DNA from: Apostichopus japonicus
Taxonomy: Eukaryota > Echinodermata > Holothuroidea > Aspidochirotida > Stichopodidae
Length of the DNA: 64,000 bases
Assembly (NCBI RefSeq): GCF_037975245.1
Contig: NC_092562.1
Location: forward strand, 30,704,054 to 30,768,053
Reading direction: 5' to 3'
The notes beneath the pieces are model-generated. The model had not been told where the DNA came from. It made no database searches and saw only the letters and a list, made by a program, of their open reading frames with translations. This document shows, in pieces, positions 23,039 through 35,076 of this stretch. Each line of letters opens with the position of its first letter. Positions within the stretch are counted from its first letter, which is position 1. The position numbers and the translations under genes were made by a program.

Positions 23039-23344
23039 CTCTGACAATAACATTCATGATGGCATGGACTTGATTATTGTATTGACCACTTTCATAGCTC
23101 TCAAAGACAACAGATTTCAAAGCACTAGCATCACCACAAGATGTCTTTCCCACACAAGAGCTGCCTGTTGACCCGTCTGGATTCCTAACTCCATCTCTCC
23201 TCCAACGAAGCGTTGCTGTATCTACGCTTGACTCAACCATGACAGTCACGCTATCGCCCATTGATGCACCAGTGGAATATTCCAAAGCTTTAATAGTTGC
23301 TGAGAAGAAATTAAGACCGTTAGGTAGTGATACCAGCACACAGT
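23039..23344 (-). CDS. Second Ig-like domain exon (Ig2), block A
   Basis: A 306-bp exon with acceptor AACTACAACAG|ACTGTG and donor CAGAG|GTGGGT, phase 1 at both ends. Key features are MGDSVTVMVESS (B-strand region), TLRWRRDG (core tryptophan), a CVGKTSC loop and ESGQYNNQVHAIMNVIVR (F/G strands with core tyrosine). It corresponds to the Ig domain directly before the EGF cluster in Tie receptors. Compared with block B it differs by five bases in four codons, all changing amino acids (A/T, T/R, S/A, Y/Q). Confidence 0.8.
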
Positions 23345-24769
23345 CTGTTGTAGTTAACAAATTTTTGTAACTATTATTTTGCTGCAATTATTGCCATGTA
23401 CATTGGTAAATCTGTCTTCAATCTCAAATATGTGTTTCTTCAATTTTTGATTATTTTAGTTTAAGTACTTGCTTAATGATCAGGCAACAAAAATTGAAGC
23501 AGGTATGCAGATGAACTTGTGTGGGTACTTGCCTGTGTGTGTGCATCAAGAAAAAGTTTCACAAATTCATTCTAAAGATTAAGATCAATGAAGTTTAACA
23601 GTTGGTAGGTGTATGCCCTGAATGGGTTGTTAGACCTCACACACTCAAAAGTCAACATCTAAACTACCAAACAGAAATGAAAAAAATACATTCAGGTTGC
23701 GATAACATAACAAGTTTTTAAGAATCTGATATAAAAAGGATAAATTCCTTCTTCAGATATGCTTACAAAATTTCATAGTGATCTTGTGATATGTGATATT
23801 TACATGAGATGCAAGCACATTTCCATTCTAGAGATACGTGTTTGCAAGGTTTCAGATTTGACCTTTGCTGACCTCACATGACCATCTCCATAATAAACAG
23901 CAAGCTATTTTTAATTCAATAAAGGGAATGTATGTATTGGAGCTCGCCAAAGGCCAAACTTGACCAAATTTGTAGAAAGAAAAGGTACGTGCATAACTTC
24001 TCCCCAACTGCAAGGTTGACAGATTTCACACTTGCAGATGTATGCATGCAAGTGGTTGAGCCTCAATGTGTGATGATGTCATAGTGTGAAATATAAGAAG
24101 TCAAAGGTCATTGGAAGTGAAAAGCCTTATGGTCGGATCATGTCAAAATAACCAAAGAACCTACAGTAAACCATTACAAGATCTCATGGCAACAAAGAAC
24201 TCGTCCCTTGCTTCCCACCTCCCACCCCTCACCAGGCAGACAATATCCCCAATTTGAGCACCAATGGACAGTAGCTTACTGAACTGACAGGCATCAATGG
24301 AGTTATGTTGCAGTTTTAGCAAACAAGGATAGCATATGTATGGCATATAATAACTAATGCATGCCTATATATGGACATATCTTGTAGAACAATCATATAT
24401 ATTTCATTACATCATCAAATCTGATGACACGTTTGGAGAACAATAGATTGGAGGATTCTTTAAGCCTTCACAGCGGTATTTAATTAGCTTTCCTCAGTGA
24501 TGTAATGCATAGTCAATAACTTCCATGACATATCTACAAGGCTTTACTGTGAGTGATATTTGTGTATAAAGTATATCCTTCTCTACATGAAGGTAGTAGC
24601 TTTCCCTTGCATGATGGTGTATGTAAAGATGGGTGATTTGTCTTATAGACTTCTTCAAACAGTTAATCTGTACTGTGTCTATAGCAAGGTATGGGTGCAA
24701 CATCTTGTCCTATTGTATGGTCCTGTCCCTCCTACTAATTTGTTTCACTTCACATATACCCTCACATAC
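23345..24769. other. Intron between Ig1 and Ig2, block A
   Basis: This is homologous to 43429-45079 in block B, which has an extra segment of about 217 bp near 44030-44250. No exon was recognised. Confidence 0.5.
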
Positions 24770-25111
24770 CTGCTTCATTTGTCACTAAGACCCTCCATGC
24801 AACAGCTGGGCTTCCAACATCTGTTACCGTGATGGTGTAGATACCAGTCCTTGCAGCTTCAATCATGGTAGTAGGTAGGGTAAGAGTAGCAGGTTCACTG
24901 CTGATGTTTGTCATTGCTTCATCTGGTACTCTAGGACTATTGAGAGTAAACATATAACCTGGAGAATCTGCCCCACCTGGAAGAAGCACTGCTTTATCAA
25001 ATGTTACATTGGCTGTTTGGGAACCACCTGTGTATACTTCAATGGTAGTTGGATTTGTTGTGGTTGCTACAGGACTCCTTACAACAGCAACATACTGAGG
25101 ATTAAACTCAT
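24770..25111 (-). CDS. First Ig-like domain exon (Ig1), block A
   Basis: A 342-bp exon with acceptor TTCCTGTTACCAG|ATGAG and donor GCAG|GTATGTG, phase 1 at both ends. It reads EFNPQYVAVVRSPVATTT, with TIEVYTGGSQTANVTFD, LLPGGADSPGYMFTLNSP and a terminal TGIYTITVTDVGSPAVAWRV. The last part matches the GxYxxxV strand of an Ig fold, although the canonical cysteine pair is absent. It is the most N-terminal clear domain. No signal-peptide exon was found before it, so a start for block A cannot be placed. It differs from block B at 18 bases, mostly replacements. Confidence 0.7.
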
Positions 25112-25891
25112 CTGGTAACAGGAAATAACATGACACATGCTTAACAATTTCACAAAGACTGCAGGAGACTCTGAGCCAACAAGCTTCAATGAATTAGAGA
25201 TGAATAATGATAATTATGAATAGAATTATCAAATATTGTGGAGAAATATCACCATATATAACCATCCATATGACACCATTACTTGTGACTATCGAATAAA
25301 CATGATTTGAGTCACAAAAACTGCAACTGTGGAATCATAGCTATCACTTTCCAAGTTGAGGATATAGACTAGCTTGGTAATACTAACTAACTAATATGGC
25401 CATTGCATAGTCAAAACAATACAAACTATTAACACTGTATGATAAACACACACATGCTGATATCTGTCAAGGCAGCATGTCTTTTGTGTTTTGACCAGTT
25501 CCCCAGCTAAGATCACATCATTGATATTCTGAGGAATATTCACAGGAATAAACCTTTGGCAAAAAATGAGCAAAGATAGTTTTGTTTATCAACAATCAAT
25601 TGAGTCAATACACAGGCTTGTGTAGTGCAACCCTAATTGTTTCATTAAGATTGCACCGACTAGAAGTTAGATTTTCCCCTCCCTGTGATAGGTGCCCCCT
25701 ATAAATTCTTGGTGCTCATGGAGTACGACAGCCTGTCATTTCATTGCAGGATGTTGGCATGACAATACCTTTATTCTTGGAATGACATTGCTTTATTCTC
25801 CATGTGAACCAAGAAGAGTACAAAGAATACAAGGGCTAAGCTTTTCCCAGAAGATAGAGATCTTCTGCAAATAGGTGACCATTGTGTGCAC

Positions 25892-26006
25892 CTCTTGTTT
25901 ATGAGCTCATTTCCTGTGACTACAATCACTAAGTTGTTTACACCTGGTGTTTTAGTTGTTGTTAAGTATGATGTTACTGTGTCCCCCATAACCATAAGCT
26001 GATCAT
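25892..26006 (-). pseudogene. Possible Ig half-domain exon or relic, block A
   Basis: The minus strand reads DDQLMVMGDTVTSYLTTTK, then PGVNNLVIVVTGNELINK. The MGDTVT motif resembles MGDSVT in the Ig2 exon. The start (ACAG|ATGATC) would be phase 1, but the best donor (AGAG|GTGCAC) leaves phase 2, which does not fit the next exon. The block B copy is at 46207-46321 with replacement changes. It may be a real exon with an unseen partner or a decayed one. Confidence 0.3.
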
Positions 26007-26589
26007 CTGTATCCCCTATATTTGAGCTGGGCAGGGAGTTGTGTTATCTTAGGATACTCTTGCCCTTGGCTCTATAAGAAGGCCAGTTTACCAGTGATCT
26101 GTGGCGTTCACTAGATAGTCTTAGTCACTCGTAATTGGTACAGACTCCATCTGACCAGACTGTTAAACCCAGGGAATGCTTAGGGCGTACAGCCTGACAA
26201 AAGTGTTAGTTGTCATGGCAACCTGTGATCTAAGTAAGTAGTTGTGCATGGGCTGAAGTAGTCAGTGTGCTAGCAGAGGAATTTCCCTGTTAATGTACTA
26301 TTGTAGATTTGGCACGTACATATTAAAGTTGATGTTTACACTTGTTGTTATTAAGCCCCATTGTTATTGATTATATTGAATATTTAAGTTCCCTTACATA
26401 AAAGTTGGTATGCACACTGAGCGTTATTTGCGCACATATTGTACGTAAAGCTAAATACACATAAAAAATCTTTAGGCATAAACGCTTCTTTCGCCCAAAA
26501 TATGCACAACTTACGCTCTTCAGATACTGTGTGTTTAAACATCAAGTGCATCTTCAGTTTCATCATCATCAAAATAGGGATTTGCAATA

Positions 26590-27085
26590 TGTTAATGAGC
26601 TAAATCGATGATAAGTCAATTTAAATCAGTAGAAGTCAACTTAAGCTGCTAGAAACTGTTAAAAGTCGAAGGAAATTGACTTCTACCAATTTAATTTGAC
26701 ATATCATCCATTTAAACTGGTAGATGTCGATTTAAATTCACATATACCAATTCGTTTTAGGTATCATCCATTTCAATAAGTATATGTCAATTCGGTATAT
26801 GATGATTTTGAACTGTAAAAATCGAATTAAATTGGTATATGTTGATTTTAAATGACAAACACCAATGTAATTTGACATATCATCAATTTAATCTCGTAGT
26901 TGTCGATTTAAATCAATATGTCGATTTAAACTGCAGGTAAAAGAAAATTTAAATCGACATCTACCAGTTTTAATCGATGTCAATTTTTATCGGTTAGAGT
27001 CAATTTAAGCTGCTATAAACTGGTATAAGTCTAAGAAAATTGGTATATGTCATTTTAAATCGGTATGTTTCGATTTGAGACTGAT
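26590..27085. repeat. Degenerate TCGATTTAAA / TGGTAGATGTC repeat, block A
   Basis: Irregular units of about 20-30 bp alternate between motifs such as GTCGATTTAAAT, ACTGGTAGATGTC and ATATCATCCATTTAAAC on both strands. Related copies lie at 46925-47415 and 48356-48766. There is no coding capacity. Confidence 0.65.
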
Positions 27086-27304
27086 GCCCAGCCAGAGTTA
27101 TATGCAAATTACCAAGGCCCGGAAAGGGTCATTTCCGGCGATTTAGGGAATATCTTTATTCAAAAAATTTCTGTATGCTCCGCGCCAAACTGTGGTGGCA
27201 CTCCGCTAAGATAGTGTCAAAAGCGCCCCTACAGACCATTCTCGTCCCCGTGCCAATAACCCTAGCTCCGCCACTGCCCCTATCTTTATCTTATAAAAAC
27301 ATAC

Positions 27305-28819
27305 CTGAGCGATTAAATCCACTAACTGGACTGGCAGGAGTTGCTCCACTACCTATTGCTCCTGTTGTACCATCAGTAACTGGACTAGCTGATGTATCTG
27401 TAGATACAGATGAGACAGGAGTTGCTCCACTACCTGTTGCTCCTGTTGTACCATCAGTAACTGGACTGGCTGATGTATCTGTAGATACAGATGAGACAGG
27501 AGTTGCTCCACTACCTGTTGCTCCTGTTGTACCATCAGTAACTGGACTGGCTGATGTATCTGTAGATGCAGATGAAACAGGAGTTGCTCCACTACCTGTT
27601 GCTCCTGTTGTACCATCAGTAACTGGACTGGCTGATGTATCTGTAGATACAGATGAGACAGGAGTTGCTCCACTACCTGTTGCTCCTGTTGTACCATCAG
27701 TAACTGGACTGGCTGATGTATCTGTAGATACAGCTGAGACAGGGGTTACTCCACTACCTGTTGCTCCTGTTGTACCATCAGTAACTGGACTGGCTGATGT
27801 ATCTGTAGATACAGATGAGACAGGAGTTGCTCCACTACCTGTTGCTCCTATTGTACCATCAGTAACTGGACTGGCTGATGTATCTGTAGATACAGATGAG
27901 ACAGGAGTTGCTCCACTACCTGTTGCTCCTGTTGTACCATCAGTAACTGGACTGGCTGATGTATCTGTAGATACAGATGAGACAGGAGTTGCTCCACTAC
28001 CTGTTGCTCCTGTTGTACCATCAGTAACTGGACTGGCTGATGTATCTGTAGATACAGATGAGACAGGAGTTGCTCCACTACCTGTTGCTCCTGTTGTACC
28101 ATCAGTAACTGGACTGGCTGATGTATCTGTAGATACAGCTGAGACAGGGGTTACTCCACTACCTGTTGCTCCTGTTGTACCATCAGTAACTGGACTGGCT
28201 GATGTATCTGTAGATACAGATGAGACAGGAGTTGCTCCACTACCTGTTGCTCCTATTGTACCATCAGTAACTGGACTGGCTGATGTATCTGTAGATACAG
28301 ATGAGACAGGAGTTGCTCCACTACCTGTTGCTCCTGTTGTACCATCAGTAACTGGACTGGCTGATGTATCTGTAGATACAGATGAGACAGGAGTTGCTCC
28401 ACTACCTGTTGCTCCTGTTGTACCATCAGTAACTGGACTGGCTGATGTATCTGTAGATACAGATGAGACAGGAGTTGCTCCACTACCTGTTGCTCCTGTT
28501 GTACCATCAGTAACTGGACTGGCTGATGTATCTGTAGATACAGATGAGACAGGAGTTGCTCCACTACCTGTTGCTCCTGTTGTACCATCAGTAACTGGAC
28601 TGGCTGATGTATCTGTAGATACAGATGAGACAGGGGTTACTCCACTAACTGTAGATCCTGCTGTATTGCCAGTAACTAGACTGGCTGGTGTATTAGTAGA
28701 TACAGCTGAAACAGGTGCTGCTCTAATACCTGTTGTTCCTGTTGCATCTTCAGGAACTAGACTGGCTGGTGTATCAGTAGATACAGCTGAAACAGGTGTT
28801 GTTCCACTATCTGTTGTTC
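27305..28819 (-). CDS. Stalk exon of block B: sixteen 81-bp coding repeats
   Basis: A 1515-bp exon with acceptor TTTTATATGTAACAG|GAACAACAG and donor CGCTCAG|GTATG, phase 1 at both ends. After three diverged units it has sixteen near-identical 27-residue units (VSSVSTDTSASPVTDG then TTGATGSGATP). A five-unit block is itself duplicated: the unit with GTIGATG recurs exactly 405 bp apart, as do the GVTP and VSA variants. Ser, Thr, Gly, Ala, Pro and Val dominate and there is no cysteine, consistent with an extended O-glycosylated stalk. No transmembrane exon follows within block A territory, so its splice partner is unclear: Ig1 of block A (in frame) or the distant transmembrane exon. Reading through the donor gives GMFL and a stop. 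Confidence 0.75.
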
Positions 28820-29169
28820 CTGTTACATATAAAATATTGTGCAAATTATTGTCAACTAGGGCAACCAGGCCAGCTGTGTCTTAATTGGAATCTGGCAGAA
28901 AACTTGAGCACATGGAAACACAGTTTTCTTTTATATATAGCCACCAATGGCATTGATAGCAAAACAGATGCAATTATGAGTGTTGAATTTATTTTTACTG
29001 CTGGAGAAGATGCATTAGAAATATATAACACTTTGCAATGGGTGACTGCTGAAGATGAAACTTGGTTAGTTTTGTGCCAGTAGAAAGAACATCACCTAGG
29101 AAAGGCATTTATTTAATACACGGGACCAAAAGGGGAATGAGCGGAATTTAACATGAGGTTTCACATGTG
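28820..29169. other. Intron start of block B up to the palindromic insertion
   Basis: Homologous to 8297-8645 in block A and, for the first 100 bases, to 48257-48355 in block C. No exon was recognised. Confidence 0.5.
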
Positions 29170-32100
29170 GGTCAATCCATGCCAAATCAACAGTGGGCTC
29201 CACGTCGACCCTCTCAGAATCGCCTGAAATTGATATGGTGTCTTGCCATATGTCTCAAAGGATGAAATTGGGCACAAAAAAAATTTAAAAAATTTTCGTT
29301 GCTAGGATACGGCCCCGCCTAGCAACCAAATCCAGATTGCATTTTAAGAGCCCTTAATTTGTGTCAAGTTTGGAGGCATTTTTTGCATAAATGTTAAGTA
29401 TTTTATGTCTCATATTGCAGATATTGTGGAAGACATGTGGCCAGTCTTCGAATTTAGCTAATTTTGAGGAAAATTTACGGTCTCAATTTTTCGTAACAAG
29501 TAATTAAAATGGCAGAAAATGAGATAGGGGTCTTTTCTGGCCCTACTTTGAGTGTGCTCTATATTCACAAGCAGAGGCATGTTTGAGTTTTAATTTCCAT
29601 AGCATCCTTGTCCAGTGGTAGTTGTACGGGAAAAGTGCAAAAAAAAAGTCAAGCGGGTCGTACGTTTTACGAACAGCGCCCTCAAACTTAAGAAATCTCA
29701 CTTCTGGCCCTAATTGGGGGTCCATTTTGGGCCTGTGGGTATTTTTTTTTTTTTTTTTAAATAGCATTTTTCAGGAGCGTAATGACCCTATTTTTAAAAA
29801 CTCAAGTCAAAAAGTTGTGTATTTTGTGTTATCTACTCAAATTTACGACTCGAAAATTGCGAAAATCACTTCGTTCATATGTATGAAAATGCTTGCACAA
29901 GCCGATTTGAGTAATTCAAATGACAACAACTTCTTAGCATTAGCATACAGGTGCTTAACAATTAGGAGGGTGGTCCACTAGCATAAGGACTACAAATAAA
30001 CTGCATTTTCAGGGTCATATGCCCAATGATGCCTGTGAACAGCGCCCTCAAACATCACATTTTACCAATATTTTGGGCTATTTTGGGCATTTCAAGGTCA
30101 AATTTGGTCACATTTAAAAGTTTTATTTTCGGTTTTTAATACAAAATTAGTAAGATATGTATAGTTATGATGCACAGAATGAGCTAAAACATCTTTTATA
30201 TTAGTTATTAATGCTCTGATGAGCAGCTTAAAGTGGCGTATATGAGAGTTACATCAGCTCTACAGAAACATGCTTGCGAGGGCAAACAGTGGTAACATTG
30301 TATCTTCATTCAAAGAAATGTTAAACAATATTAGAAATTATTGAAATGTATTTATTAAAAGTGTCCCTGTCTAATACTCTTTGACTCCCTCTCACCCCCA
30401 ACCCCCCCCCCCCTGCCCAGCACCCTCCCCATAGTGCACTATGCAGATTTGTATACATACAGTATGTGACTGACTTTTACTGCATAGAGACTGCATAAAC
30501 ATGCATATATACTGAATGTTTTGGTATAGTAATCTTCTACTTAAAAGTGTCTGTATGCATGTAACCCACCCCTCCCACCCATATCCTCTACCCAACCCTA
30601 TATCAGAATAGAAAATGAATGTGAACCAGTGCATACAGTGTGCACTATATATGTGTGTACATGTTCTGTACAGTGTTATTTTACACCAAGTACTATTTAA
30701 ATACACACTGTCCAAAATCATGTACAGTATGCACACTGTACATGTATGTACTGGTTAAAAATTCCTTTTAAAATATTAAAAGTCTTTTAATTTAGTGAAT
30801 TAGCAAATGCATACACTTCATTGCAAATATTTAAAAAGACATTGAAATATGCACAGTATGCACTATGCAGTGTGCACTATATATGTGTGTACATGTTCAG
30901 TACAGTGTTATTTTTCACCAAGCACTTTTAAATAAACATTGTCCAAAATCATGTACAGTATACACACTGCACATTTATGTACTGGTTAAACATTCCTTAT
31001 AAATTATTAAAAGTCTTTTAATTTATTGAATTAGCAAAAGCATACACTACATTTCAAATGTTTAAAATGACATTGATATGCACAGTATTGAATGGAATGA
31101 CCAGTACACAGTGTGTACTGTACATGATTGTGGACAGTGTGTATTTATATGCTTGGTGTAAAATAACACTGTACTGAACATGTACACACATATATAGTGC
31201 ACACTGTACGCACTGGTTCACAATTTACTATTCTGATATAGGGTTGGGTTGAGGATGTGGCTGGGAGGGGTGGGTTACATGCAAAGAGACAATTTGAAGC
31301 AGAAGATTACCATACCAAATAATTCAGTATACCTTGAATGCATGTTTATGCAGTCTCTATGCAGTAAAAGTCAGTCACATACTGTGTGTATACAAATCTG
31401 CATAGTGCACTATGGGGAGGGTGCATGCTGGGCGGGGGGGGGGGGGGGGGTTGGGGGTGAGAGGGAGTCAAAGAGTATTAGACAGAACACTTTTAATAAA
31501 TACATTTCAATAGTTTCTAATGTTGTTTAACATCTCCTTGAATGAAGATACAATGTTACCACTGTTTGCCCTCGCAAGCATGTTTCTGTAGAGCTGATGT
31601 AACTCACATATACGCCACTTTAAGCTGCTCATCAGAATAACTAATATAAAAGATGTTTTAGCTCATTCTTTGCATCATAACTATACATATCTTACTAGTT
31701 TTGTATTAAAAACCAAAAAAAAAAAACTTGTAATTGTGACCAAATTTGACCTTGAAATGCCCAAAATAGCCCAAAATATTGGTAAAATGTGATGTTTGAG
31801 GGCGCTGTTCACAGGCATCATTGGGCATATGACCCTGAAAATGCAGATTATTTGTAGTCCTTATGCTAGTGGACCACCCTTCTAATTGTTAAGCACCTGT
31901 ATGCTAATGCTAAGAAGTTGTTGTCATTTGAATTACTCAAATCGGCTTGTGCAAGCATTTTCATACATATGAACGAAGTGATTTTCGCAATTTTCGAGTC
32001 GTAAATTTGAGTAGATAACACAAAATACACAACTTTTTGACTTGAGTTTTTAAAAATAGGGTCAATACGCTCCTGAAAAATGCTATTTAAAAAAAAAAAA

Positions 32101-32689
32101 AAAAAAAATACCCACAGGCCCAAAATGGACCCCCAATTAGGGCCAGAAGTGAGATTTCTTAAGTTTGAGGGCGCTGTTCGTAAAACGTACGACCCGCTTG
32201 ACTTTTTTTTTGCACTTTTCCCGTACAACTACCACTGGACAAGGATGCTATGGAAATTAAAACTCAAACATGCCCTTGCTTGTGAATATAGAGCACACTC
32301 AAAGTAGGGCCAGAAGAGACCCCTATCTCATTTTCTGCCATTTTAATTACTTGTTACGAAAAATTGAGACCGTAAATTTTCCTCAAAATTAGCTAAATTC
32401 GAAGACTGGCCACATGTCTTCCACAATATCTGCAATATGAGACATAAAATACTTTACATTTATGCAAAAAATGCCTCCAAACTTGACACAAATTAAGTGC
32501 TCTTAAAATGCAATCTGGATTTGGTTGCTAGGCGGGGCCGTATCCTAGCAACGAAAATTTTTTAAATTTTTTTTTTGCCCAATTTCATCCTTTGAGACAT
32601 ATGGCAAGACACCATATCAATTTCAGGCGATTCTGAGAGGGTCGACGTGGAATCGACCCAAAAATCTGTTGATTTGGCATGGATTGACC
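29170..32689. mobile_element. 3.5-kb near-palindromic (foldback) element
   Basis: The element starts GGTCAATCCATGCCAAATCA and ends with the inverse. CATGTG on each side (29164-29169 and 32690-32695) is a likely 6-bp target duplication. Block A carries the uninterrupted site (TCTCACACGTGAGAAAATAG near 8637). The arms run about 1.58 kb each (29170 to about 30750 and about 31095 to 32689) with very high identity. The loop of about 345 bp holds a further partial copy of the arm end. Open frames of about 120 codons at 29622-29981 and 31866-32228 are the same sequence in the two arms and resemble no known protein. No transposase is present, so it is non-autonomous. Confidence 0.8.
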
Positions 32690-33583
32690 CATGTGAGAGA
32701 ATAGTGTGTTTCATGACCAAATTAATTGACATCTTCTTGGAGATCTCTCTCTCTCAACAAGTTATCCATAATTGACAGGTTAGTGAAGCAGAGAACTTAA
32801 ATGTAATAAAACTTTTTTTTTCTATTAAGCAAGTACTAGTAGGGTACCTGACAAACAATCGCTTCAAGTGTGGCAGGCATTTTCAGTGGGTGAATTTTTA
32901 AATGTTTTCACTTGATAATATATAGATTTATTAATTACTGTCTATATATATATATATATATATATATAACACATCGATATAGCACTTTACATGAAAGAAT
33001 ATCTGAGAGCACTTTATATGAGCAAATTTAAACCAACAAATCAATGTCAAATAGAGAAACTAGTATAAATTAATATCAATGAGGTGAATGAGCGGATAGA
33101 CCACTGACTTGTGCAACAAGGCAAAAACATTGTACATTTTAAAATTTAGCATAAGGTCTCACACGTGACAGGATCATGTGTGGGTTCATTGATGAACAAA
33201 TTCATTGACATCGTCTTGTGGAAGAGGACCTCTCTCTCAAGAAAGCTATCCATATTGGCCAGGCTAGTGAAGCAAAGAACTTAAAGTACTAAAAGGGCAG
33301 CTCACAAACCAAAGAATTTTTGCAAGAGTGGCAGGCATTTTTTCCTTTTTTTTTTGTTGGGTTAAATTTGAAGATGTTTTCACTGGATAATAATATAAAA
33401 AAAAAATAACGGTTTGGGAGATTAAAGTGTTCATCTACAGGGAAGCCATCTTAAATGTAGCATTTTATATAACTTAACTATTAACTTTTCAACATGCCAA
33501 AAAAGAAGCAACCAAGAAATCAGATCGTTACTACAGCTTTGAGCATACGGGACTGGTCTCAACAGAGACCTGTCTTTCATGAG
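32690..33583. other. Intron of block B with dispersed repeats
   Basis: Resumes homology to block A (8640-9562), including the TA tract (32943-32968). No exon was recognised. Confidence 0.5.
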
Positions 33584-34528
33584 GGAAGCAGGTCACTTCG
33601 CCCAACAACCATTTTGCCCAACTGCCATTTCGCCCAACCTTACCATTTCGCCCAACCAGCCTGGTCATTTCGCCCAACCAGCCTGGTCATTTCGCCCAAC
33701 CAGCCTGGTCATTTCGCCCAACCAGCCTGGTCATTTCGCCAAACCATCATAGTCATTTCGCCCAACCAGCATGGTCATTTCACCCAACCATGTTGGTCAT
33801 TTCGCCCAACCTTATTTTTACTAATATTCAGTCAGAATAATATTACTTTTTCTATTCCACTAGTTCAATTTGATTTATTTTGGGTTAGGTTACTTCGTAA
33901 TAGGTAAAAAAAGGGAGGTCCGCTCGATATCGATCGGAGTCTGAGCAGTTATTTCAGGTATAATGGGAGGATTACACTACTTTAGGCGTTTACGCATACA
34001 ACGGAAGTTATATTATTATACAAACAAAGGGGAATCGGTGTGGAATAATATAACCGTTTCTATTTCACTAGTTCAATTTGATTTATTTTGGGTTGTATTA
34101 TTGGTAGTTATATTATTATGATATGTAAGTTATATTATTATACAAACAAAGGGGAATCGGTGTGGAATAATATAACCGTTTCTATTTCACTAATCACTGT
34201 CAATTATTGATGACATTGCATTTGTGAGTCAGTAATCCGCGGTTATTGCTCTGCTGAGCCAAGCTTTAATCCGGTCAACCAGACGTTTATCGGAGGCCTA
34301 TTGTTCGTGGTTTATAATTCCACAGCTATTGTTCTGCTTGATGACCTCGGTCAAGCGTTTATCAAGTCCGCCAGGCATTAATCAAGGGTATTGTTCACAG
34401 CAATTATGTGTTTATCTAGTTCTACATAGTGTTAATCTAATGTTATACAAACACAGGGAAATCGGTCTTCATAAAAACCTGATCCATCCTACTGACTAAC
34501 AATTCACGAACGTTTCCTTATTAAATTG

Positions 34529-34584
<56 letters not shown>

Positions 34585-35076
34585 CCCGTCCGTAATATTG
34601 AAGTACTATATTTAATCAATGTAACCACTTTATCAATGTAACCACATATGTAATCACATCTGTAATCAAATAAACCACGACTTCAACTTTCCTTAATACT
34701 CGGTTCGTGTCCCGTAACATTAACAATTCCCAAACGTTTACTATCAAACCTAACCCCTAAAACACTGATCCATCCTCAAGATTCCTTAATATTCGGTTCG
34801 TATCCTGTGACGTTAAAAATTCCAGAACGTTTCCTTACTAAAGTTATACAAAGTAAAGGACTTCACGTTTCCTTAATATTCCTTAATATTCGAACGTTTA
34901 CTATCAAACCTAACCCCTAACACACTGATCCATCCTCAAGTTTCCTGTCACGTTAACAATTCCCGAACGTTTCCTTTTGAAGTATCATATTTAATCAAGG
35001 TTGGGCGAAATGACCAGGTTGGTTGGGCGAAATGGCAGTTGGGCGAAATGGTTGTTGGGCGAAGTGACTAGAAAGC
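33584..35076. mobile_element. Class II element with 22-bp repeats in its ends, copy 2
   Basis: The same insertion as copy 1, carried along by the block duplication: identical TTCATGAG duplication (33576-33583 and 35077-35084) and the same ends. It has fewer 22-bp units in the left array than copy 1, and small deletions in the core (total 1493 bp). The difference in unit number shows that the array changes quickly. Confidence 0.75.

Larger units (their letters stand above)
25112..27304. other. Interval between Ig1 of block A and the stalk exon of block B
   Basis: No transmembrane exon, signal-peptide exon or convincing promoter was found. It contains a possible Ig half-exon (25892-26006), a degenerate TCGATTTAAA-rich repeat (26590-27085) and a hAT-like MITE fragment ending CTAGCTCCGCCACTG at about 27275. 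The same arrangement lies at 45422-47632. Confidence 0.5.

Noticed and set aside
3565-25111. Interpretation as a Tie receptor tyrosine kinase gene
   Set aside because: The ectodomain suggested it, but the exons after the membrane segment carry a phosphatase motif and no kinase motif was seen.
27175-28884. Plus-strand open frame of 569 codons with units like TGLADVSVDTDETGV
   Set aside because: It is the antisense shadow of the stalk minisatellite. An 81-bp repeat without stops stays open in several frames on both strands, and splice sites and phases support the minus-strand reading.
29622-29981. Open frame of about 120 codons, repeated inverted at 31866-32228
   Set aside because: It lies in the arms of the palindromic element, contains a homopolymer Phe run from poly-T, and has no recognisable domain.
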